A DNA stretch of 64,000 bases from Primulina eburnea. Taxonomy: Eukaryota; Streptophyta; Magnoliopsida; Lamiales; Gesneriaceae. The notes below the pieces were generated by a model, which was not told where the DNA came from, did not search any database, and was given only the letters and a program-made list of their open reading frames with translations. Position numbers and translations under genes: made by a program. Shown here in pieces: positions 56,490-64,000 of this stretch. The stretch is taken from contig NC_133102.1 of NCBI RefSeq assembly GCF_022965805.1, positions 11,390,485-11,454,484 of the forward strand. Direction: 5' to 3'. Each line of letters opens with the position of its first letter. Positions within the stretch are counted from its first letter, which is position 1.

Positions 56490-58445
56490 TGTCACACCCT
56501 TACTCTATACTTGACATGATTAATGATACTTATACTTGTAATCAAAATAAGGTTTGAATGATATAACTATAGTATGAAGTAAATCAAACAAGAGGCATCA
56601 CTTTGATGGTTTATAAAAATTTTGGCATGATGTCCCTATATTTTGTATACACCAAAACTCAAGCAATACTATTCATACACATTTATAAACATATTCTCAT
56701 ATACCAACATACTCTATATCATCATACATAACATGGAACTTGTTTCAAACCCTCATATAAAATTTACTACAATACATATGCGGAAGCTATACAATAAGAA
56801 GTCCCGGTTCTTGTCGAGGTAGGGCACGTCACAATCATCCATTGGCGAACCGGCATCCTATGTCTCTTCAATACCTGATCCTGTAACACATGAGCTACGT
56901 GAGTTTATAAAACTCAATATGTTGGTACTTGTACGTATCAATATGCGTCGAAAGAATATACATATCAAGTCGTGACAACAATGAAACTTTAAACCATGTC
57001 ATATCATAGCATATATTCATGTTCATTTTTGTACTTGAGCCTCATTAGTTGACCTGTACTACTGCGCTTGCTTTATTATATAGCTACTACTGTGTTGGAC
57101 GTCAGGGAGCAACCTTTGGCAACCCCACGCCCCATGAACATATATTGGCCAATAGCTTTGGTGGACTTAAAACCACCCATGATGTCAACAAGCTCTATAT
57201 CATGTAAAATCAGTCCTTTTTCTTTCAATGTTCATGTTCATAACATAGCACCCATCATCAATATTCATGAGTTCCTTACATATTTAATACATAACAATGG
57301 AATATGGTGCTATGTTTTCATCAATAAGATACTAACAATGTACATATAACAATAATCAATGAGAAGTATTTGAAATCATAATATTACTCATGTATTACTT
57401 CAAGAACATGCCAACTTACAGTCTAATCGTACGAATACGTGTTTGAGATTATGTATCTCGCTCCTATACTGTCAAATATATCAATAATTCAGTTACTATT
57501 GTTTAGACTAGGTGAAAATCACTCCTCTACATGTAGGACAACTAAAAGAGAAGAAAGCTTACACTTCTATGATGTTCTTGTGATGGAGAACTAAGATCTA
57601 TCTTCAAATTGATGAAGGAAAGGAAGAAGAGAGCTTTTGGAGGAAGAGTTTCTTGGTTTACTTCGAGCTTTTGCTGATAAAGGAGGGGAAGAACTAAAGA
57701 AATGATTCAGAAAGTCGAAACTTATCTTCTTATATGCAAGGCAGCGCTCGGGCGGTCATAAATTACCGCTCGAGCGCGGCACTTTCTGTCCGAAACAAAA
57801 ATTCCAGAACCATTGGCGCTCGGGCGGTAATTTCTTACCGCTCGGGCGCCACCTATTCTGCTTCTGTGCACTTCTTCATCAACGATCGCTCCAGAAACGT
57901 CTCTTCCGTTCATAATCTGGAAAAGTGCTAAACTAGGAAGTTGTAGCTCTATGTCTTGGCTTGAATCTCCCACTTGTTTCATGTCATTTGGAGGTCTGAG
58001 TAAAAAGTTATGACCATTCTCCCAACATGTGTCATTGTAGGAGTGACGATACACACAACCCACTTCGGGGCGCTTTTGGCTTGTCTTCCACAATGATTTG
58101 GACAAAACTCAAAATAAGAAAGTTGTAACCTTATATCTTAGCTTTCTAATGGTTATGGCCTCACACAATTTGGATCAATACTCAAATGATTATGCTAAAA
58201 CTCGTACGAACTACCATATTTTCATCTCATTTCCCACCACTTCTATTACACTATTTCTACGTACCCATCTTACTATCACTATTTAGAAATATTATCAATC
58301 TCAAAACACCATGAACAATATAAGAATCATGTTCAATCTCAATATCGATACCTGAATCATCACGTGGAATCTAACGAGCTAAATAACTACATAATAAACG
58401 ACATAAACGCATTATTATCATTTGTACGAGTAACCGGGCATTACA
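56490..58445 (-). repeat. 5' LTR of element 6
   Basis: 1956 bp, a near-identical copy of 49925-51852. On the minus strand it starts TGTAATGCCCGG. Confidence 0.94.
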
Positions 58446-58450
58446 ATATA

Positions 58451-58683
58451 TGTATATGTATCTATATATCGGGGCATGTCCCGAGGATATGAGTTGTTTG
58501 TATGTGATTGGTTTTTGATTTCGTGTGGGCATGTTTTTTGATATGATATTAAATACTATTTTTAGTATTCAAGTGAAATGATTTGGGCTCATTGTAAAGA
58601 AAATTTAAACTCGTTTTCCGCTGTGATTAATTAATCCTAATCAGATTGCATTGTAATAACGATTAGGAGCTAAGGGCCCCACA
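58451..58683 (+). repeat. 5' LTR of element 5, second piece
   Basis: The LTR end that resumes after element 6, finishing GGGCCCCACA. With the first piece the LTR is about 1.78 kb. Confidence 0.85.
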
Positions 58684-58688
58684 CTAGA

Positions 58689-58700
58689 TGGTATCAGAGC
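58689..58700 (+). other. Primer binding site of element 5 (tRNA-Met)
   Basis: TGGTATCAGAGC five bases after the LTR end. Confidence 0.93.
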
Positions 58701-58895
58701 ATAGCTGGGAATGCTCTATTGAGTCTTGTGTACACTTGAATAGGCACAAATGAATTGTGCGTATGTGTTTGACTTATTTGTATTACTCGCTCTTATGTGA
58801 TTTGATTTGAGTAAGTATCTGATGAGATTGATGATATGAGGTGATGAGATTATGAAATTGATATGAAATTGTGATATTCATCTTTTGATTTGTAA

Positions 58896-59880
58896 ATGGA
58901 TCCCACAAATGAGACTGCGAGTAGCAGAACTGAGAGGATTGTTGGGCAATTTGAAGGGTTGTCCATGGATGTTGTGATGGCTTGATTCCAGGATCTGAAA
59001 CCACCGAAGTTCTTTGGCACTGAGAGTGCAGAAAGAGCTGAGGCCTGGCTGAAGGATATCGAGCACTTGTTTAATATTGTTGAGTATTCCAAGGCTCGGA
59101 GACTGAAACTTGCTTTGTATCAGCTGAAAGACCGAGCTAAATCTTGGTGGGAAGCCGCTGAGTTTGGATTGAAAGAGGCCGGGACTGAAGTCACATGGGA
59201 TGTCTTCAAGGCCCAGTTTTTGGAGCAGTATTCCCCTCCTTCTTATTATACTGCTCAGGAGAATGAATTCAATAATCTGCAGCAGGGAACGATGACTGTT
59301 GTAGAGTATGCTTCGAAATTTTCTACTTTACTGAAGTATGCACCTCACGTAGCTGGGAATGCGAGTGCAAAATATAATAGGTTTGTAAATGGTTTACATC
59401 CTGTTTTGCATACATATGTTGTTTCTGGATTACCTACCAGCTACGAAGAGGCAGTGGAACGAGCCAAGGCAGCCAAGGCTGGACTTAGGCGTGGAGGTCC
59501 ACAGTATACTCCTCCACCTCCGGTGTCAGCTCAGCAGCCTACTTTGCGACCGAGGGCTAAGAAGTTTAAGAAGACTGGTTCTGCTTCTTCGTCTTCTTCG
59601 TGCTCTAGTGGATAACAGAGAGGGAGTCCTGTGATTGCTCCCTATTGTAGCCATTGTGGGGGTAAACATACTATCGAGCAGTGTCGAGGTATGTTTGGTA
59701 CTTGTTATCAGTGTGGGCAGGAAGGCCATTTCTCTCGAGTATGTCCGAACAGAGGTACGACTTCTGCTCAACCCCAGCCAGGATTTAGAGGTGGCCCTAG
59801 TACTATGATGAGACCTGCTGTTCCTGTTCCTTCTTTTCAGCAGTCGAATGTCCCAAGATATCGAGGACTGGGTGGTCAGA
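58896..59880 (+). pseudogene. gag of element 5, with in-frame stops
   Basis: ATG at 58896 (MDPTNETASSRTERIVG). A TGA at 58983 stands where relatives have Arg (CGA to TGA), and the frame then stays open to a TAA at 59613. The capsid part includes WWEAAEFGLKEAG and QYSPPSYYTAQENEF. After the TAA the same frame gives two zinc-binding motifs, CSHCGGKHTIEQC and CYQCGQEGHFSRVC. The stops look like single-base changes in an otherwise healthy frame. Confidence 0.88.
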
Positions 59881-62800
59881 GTCCCCAAGTTCCTCTTCAA
59901 GTGAGAGTGTGCGCCATGACTGAGGATCAGGCGAGAGAAGCTCCTGGTGGCGTAATTGCAGGTATTTGCACGCTTTGCGATTATCCTGCACGTGTTTTAT
60001 TTAATATAGGAGCATCTCATTCATTCATATCTCATGCATTTGTTGCATTTCACGATATTGAGTGTACCCCGTTGTATGATACTTTGTCGATAGCCACGCC
60101 AGCAGGGAAGATTATTTTGTCTGATAACGTTGTGCATAATTGTGTATTGATATACGAGGATAATGTGATATTTCTGAATTTGATTGTCCTCCCAATGCAC
60201 GACTTTGATTGTATTGTTGGCATGGATATCTTGATGACGAATTGAGCTACTGTTGATTGTGGTCATGGAGTGGTTCGATTTCGACCGATTGATGGACCCA
60301 AGTGGAATTTTTATGGCAAGGGTTCCCAAGCCAAAATTCCATTGGTATCTTCCTTGGAAATGTCTCGATTGTTGACTAGCGGAGATGAGGGTTTTCTTAT
60401 CTACGCTATTGATATTTCGAAGAAGGAGTCTCCTTTATCTGAGATTCCAGTTGCGAAAGAATTCTCGGATGTATTTCCCGATGAGATTCCTGATTTTCCT
60501 CCTCATCGAGAAGTTGAGTTTAGTATTGATCTTGTGCCGGGGACTGTGCCTATTTCTAAAGCTCCTTATCGCATGGCACCATTGGAATTGAAAGAATTGA
60601 AAGAACAATTACAGGATCTTCTCGATAAGGGATATATTCGACCGAGTGTATCACCTTGGGGAGCTCCAGTTTTATTTGTTCGAAAGAAAGATGGTACTAT
60701 GCGAATGTGTATCGACTATAGGCAGCTGAATCGGGCTACTGTGAAAAATAAGTACCCACTCCTCGTATTGATGATTTGTTTGATCAGATTCAAGGTACTT
60801 CTGTATACTCGAAGATTGATCTTCGTTCTGGGTATCATCAAGTACGAGTTCGAGACGAAGATGTGCCCAAAACTGCTTTTCGTACGAGGTATGGCCACTA
60901 TGAATTCTTGGTTATGCCTTTTGGTCTTACGAATGCTCCTGCTATTTTTATGGATTTAATGAATCGGGTCTTTCGAGATTATCTTGACCGATTCGTTATT
61001 GTATTTATCGATGATATTCTTGTTTATTCGAAATCGAAGAAGGAGCATACTGAACATTTGAGACTAGTACTTCAAACTCTTCGTACTAGTCACTTATATG
61101 CTAAATTGTCCAAATGTGAATTCTGGATGGACAAAGTGGTATTTCTAGGCCACGTCATTTCGAGAAATGGCATATCTGTTGATCCTGCGAAGGTCGAAGC
61201 TGTATTGAATTGGCCAAGACCTACGAATGTTCCTGAGATCCGTAGCTTCATGGGTTTAGCGGGATATTATCGTCGTTTTATTGAAGGATTTTCGAAGATA
61301 GCTAAACCTATTACTCAACTGACACAGAAGAATCAGCGATTCATTTGGTCAGATGAATGTGAAGCTAGTTTTCTTGAATTGAAGACGAGATTGACCACAG
61401 CACCTGTGCTTACTATTCCTTCAGGTATCGGAGGATTTGTGGTGTGTACAGATGCGTCTGGTAAAGGTTTGGGCTGTGTTCTGATGCAACATGGCAATGT
61501 GGTTGCTTATGCGTCTCGTCAATTGAAATTTCATGAAACACGTTATCCTGTTCATGATCTGTAATTGGCTGCCATTGTGTTTGCTTTGAAGATTTGGCGC
61601 CATTATTTGTACGGAGAAAAGTTTGTTATCTATTCGGACCATAAGAGTCTGAAATATCTCTTTTCTCAATCTGATTTGAATATGAGGCAACGCAGGTGGA
61701 TGGATCTCCTGAAGGATTTTGATTGTGAGATTCAATATCACCCTGGATCGGTGAATGTTACTGCGGATGCCCTGAGCCGTAAAGTTCATGATTTTGTTCT
61801 AGCTTCTGTTTATGTCATGTACTTCTGGTTGGACTTTTCACTCGAATTGGAATTCTGTCATTGTTTCATCATTGCAAATTGAGCCGAATTTGATATCTAA
61901 AATTCGAAAGGCCCAACGAAGCGATGCTCAGATCCAAAAGTCGAAAGAACTTGTATCTGCAGGACATCAGTCTGGATTCCAGATTTCTTCTGATGGTTCT
62001 TTACGACTTAATGGTCGGCTGGTAGTTCCTGATGATTCTGATTTGAGATCTGCCCTTCTTCGAGAAGCACATTGTAGCAGATACAGTATTCACCCTGGAG
62101 GCCGAAAGATGTATTTGACATTGAGACCTCAATTCTGGTGGAAACGTATGAAGAAGGACATTGCTGAATTTATTTCGAAATGCTTGGTCTGCCAGCAAGT
62201 GAAAGCCGAGATAATGAAACCTGGAGGATTGCTCCATAGTCTTGAAATTCCGAAATGGAATTGGGAACATATTGCTATGGATTTTGTGACTCATTTACCT
62301 CGTTCGCCCAAGGGCTGTGATGCTATTTGGGTCATTATTGATCGGCTTTCGAAATCTGCACATTTTATTTCGTATGAGCGGACTTATCCTTATAAGAGAA
62401 TCGCCCGTTTATACATTGAGAATGTTGTGAGACTGCATGGTGTACCAGTCTCGATTGTATCAGATCGTGATCCCAGGTTTGCTTCTAAATTCTGGGGTAG
62501 TTTTCAGGAAGCGATGGGTACGCGTTTGGCTATGAGTACTGCTTATCATCCTCAAACTGATGGCCATACTGAGCGTACGATTCAAACTTTAGAGGATATG
62601 TTGCGTGCGATTGTGATGGATTTCAGAATGGGATGGCAAGATACCTTAACATTGGTTGAATTTTCTTATAATAATAGCTTTCAGATGAGTATCGGTATGG
62701 CACCGTTTGAAGCTCTATATGGGAGACGATGTAGATCACCGTTATTCTGGAATGAGATTGGTGAGAGACAATTGACTGGTCCTGAATGATACAGGAAATG

Positions 62801-63427
62801 AACGATAAGGTTCAGTTGATTCGGCAGCGAATGAAAGCTGCTCAGGATCATCAAACGAGTTATTCGAACAAACGAAGACGACCCCTGGAATTCCAGAAAG
62901 GTGACAGAGTATTTTTGAAAATATCTCCCTTTAGAGGCACTGTTCGATTTGGCATGCGAGGGAAGTTATCTCCTCGATATGTTGTCCCATACGAGATTCT
63001 CGATCGAGTTGGTGATCTTGCGTATCGATTGGCATTGCCACCAGCTCTATCTGCTATTCATGATGTGTTTCATGTTTCTATGTTGAGGAAATATAAACTT
63101 GATCCATCACATGTGCTTGCGCCTGATGAGGTTGAACTTGATTATTCTCTTTCCTATGTTGAACAACCTGTTCGCATTATGGATCGAAAAGAGAAGATAT
63201 TGAGAAATAAATCGATTCCTTTGGTACGAGTGCGATGGACTCGACATGGTGTTGAAGAATCGACATGGGAATTGGAGAGCAAAATACGAGAATCGCATCC
63301 GCATTTAGTTGATGCTAGTCCATCTGTTCCATTGTATTCTATGTATTCTGATCCATTTACTGATTTTAGTTTTGATATGTACTATACTGGTGACATATAT
63401 ATATGTTTACCAATGTTATGTATATAG
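59881..63427 (+). pseudogene. pol of element 5, broken
   Basis: The protease site reads FNIGASHSFIS, so the catalytic Asp is lost, and a TGA at 60243 follows. RT starts at 60270. A one-base loss near 60760 shifts it, and 60776-61564 holds the catalytic [13 protein letters not shown] at 61562 replaces a Glu codon in RNase H (HDL-stop-LAAIVF). Integrase is at 61812-62789 with CLVCQQVK and VSDRDPRF, then a base loss at 62787. The last block (62786-63427) ends in a chromodomain (RIMDRKEKILRNKSIPLVRVRW, STWELESKIRE) with a 40-residue extension. Confidence 0.9.
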
Positions 63428-63473
63428 AGATGTTTGAGATTTCGAGAACGAAATCTTTTAAGAGGGGAAGAAA

Positions 63474-64000
63474 TGTAAGGACCGTGTATCGTATTATCGT
63501 AAATCATGTGTGATTATCGATAATTAATGAAATTGTCATGTGATTATGTATTTGATGTATATCGTGACAAGGAATTGAGAATTGAATATTGAATATGAAT
63601 TGACGTTGTAAGAGCTCGAGTGGAGAGGCCGGGCGCCAATTTAGTACAAACATTAAAATTTGTACAGAACGAGTGGCGCCCGGGCGGTAGAAAATGACCG
63701 CCCGAGCGCCAAGGTAGAAATTATGTATGTTTGGGCAGAACATGCCGCGCCCGAGCGGTAATGTTTGACCGCCCGAGCGCGGTGCAATTGACACTCGGGG
63801 ACAGAATGTCTCGCGCTCGAGCGCGAGAATTCTACCGCCCGAGCGCGAGAGCGGTGGAAAGATAAGAATGAAATTGCTGTTCGATTTCTTCATTTCATTT
63901 ACGTAGCTTCGAGAGAGAACGAGAGCTTCTGATTTTCTTTCGTCCAAATCGACTTCGAAACGCCGTCTAAACGCGAAACAAATTATATATTTGTGATCGT
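63474..64000 (+). repeat. 3' LTR of element 5, cut by the window end
   Basis: It begins TGTAAGGACCGTGTATCG after a purine tract. The first 527 bp match 48381 onward with a handful of changes, including the GC-rich inverted repeats at 63670-63855. Confidence 0.93.

Larger units (their letters stand above)
49925..58445 (-). mobile_element. Ty3/gypsy chromovirus (element 6), full length, nested in element 5
   Basis: LTRs 49925-51852 and 56490-58445, TSD ATATA at 49920-49924 and 58446-58450, primer site TGGTATCAGAGCC on the minus strand at 56483-56471. The LTRs differ by few substitutions and a roughly 30-bp length difference near 50895/57450, so this is the youngest insertion of the nest. Gag-pol runs on the minus strand and is close to intact, with single-base frameshifts and one stop before the chromodomain. 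Confidence 0.95.
48381..64000 (+). mobile_element. Ty3/gypsy chromovirus (element 5), interrupted, runs off the window
   Basis: The 5' LTR is in two pieces (48381-49924 and 58451-58683), split by element 6. The primer site is at 58689, gag-pol at 58896-63427, a purine tract AAGAGGGGAAGAAA at 63460 and the 3' LTR from 63474 to the window end. Where they can be compared, the two LTRs are nearly identical, so the insertion is recent. Its genes nevertheless carry several in-frame stops and frameshifts. It is of the same lineage as element 1. Confidence 0.93.

Noticed and set aside
58689..58700. TGGTATCAGAGC motifs as parts of tRNA genes
   Set aside because: They stand next to LTRs or at the viral leader as primer sites. 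No cloverleaf or pol III boxes surround them.

Overview
The window is nuclear DNA of a flowering plant, most likely a eudicot. It holds split genes with GT-AG introns for a nucleolar WD40 protein (PWP2/UTP1) and mitochondrial cytochrome c oxidase subunit 5b, a plant-specific DUF1644 zinc-finger gene, AT-rich spacers, and many transposons inserted into one another. An asterid (Lamiales-like) host is only a guess.

Layout. 1-8820: a host coding exon is split by a minus-strand Ty3/gypsy chromovirus (184-8580, TSD GAATT). 9066-15695: a 5'-truncated Ty3/gypsy element with one long LTR. 16200-21065: a DUF1644 gene whose 5' leader intron carries a PIF/Harbinger-type element (17032-19567, TSD TTA) with about 0.7-kb inverted arms. 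21246-26959: an internally deleted Ty1/copia element of SIRE type (TSD TATAC) with a dispersed palindromic motif. 28352-32248: PWP2, minus strand, seven exons. 33034-41973: an hAT-like non-autonomous element that contains 33270-41487. 42493-45508: COX5b, minus strand, six exons. 46574-64000: a second virus-transposon copy (46574-47902) cut by an LTR (47903), into which a plus-strand chromovirus inserted (48381 to beyond the window), whose 5' LTR was in turn hit by a minus-strand chromovirus (49925-58445, TSD ATATA).

The most striking object is 33270-41487. A complete endogenous caulimovirid (plant pararetrovirus) genome of about 7.9 kb lies between about 138-bp terminal INVERTED repeats, and a perfect 9-bp direct repeat (TTCTTAAAT) abuts both ends. 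Its seven main reading frames, an extra small one, its promoter, poly(A) signals and tRNA-Met primer site are all present. Inverted termini plus a 9-bp duplication are the mark of a Mutator-like DNA transposon, not of a pararetrovirus. A second copy at 46574 has the same TIR-to-primer-site junction, so the hybrid seems to exist as a family. The viral gene order is also odd: the coat-protein frame precedes the movement-protein frame.

The retroelement genes are mostly broken by stops and frameshifts. PWP2, COX5b and the DUF1644 frame look functional. All identifications come from reading motifs in the sequence; no search or alignment program was run.
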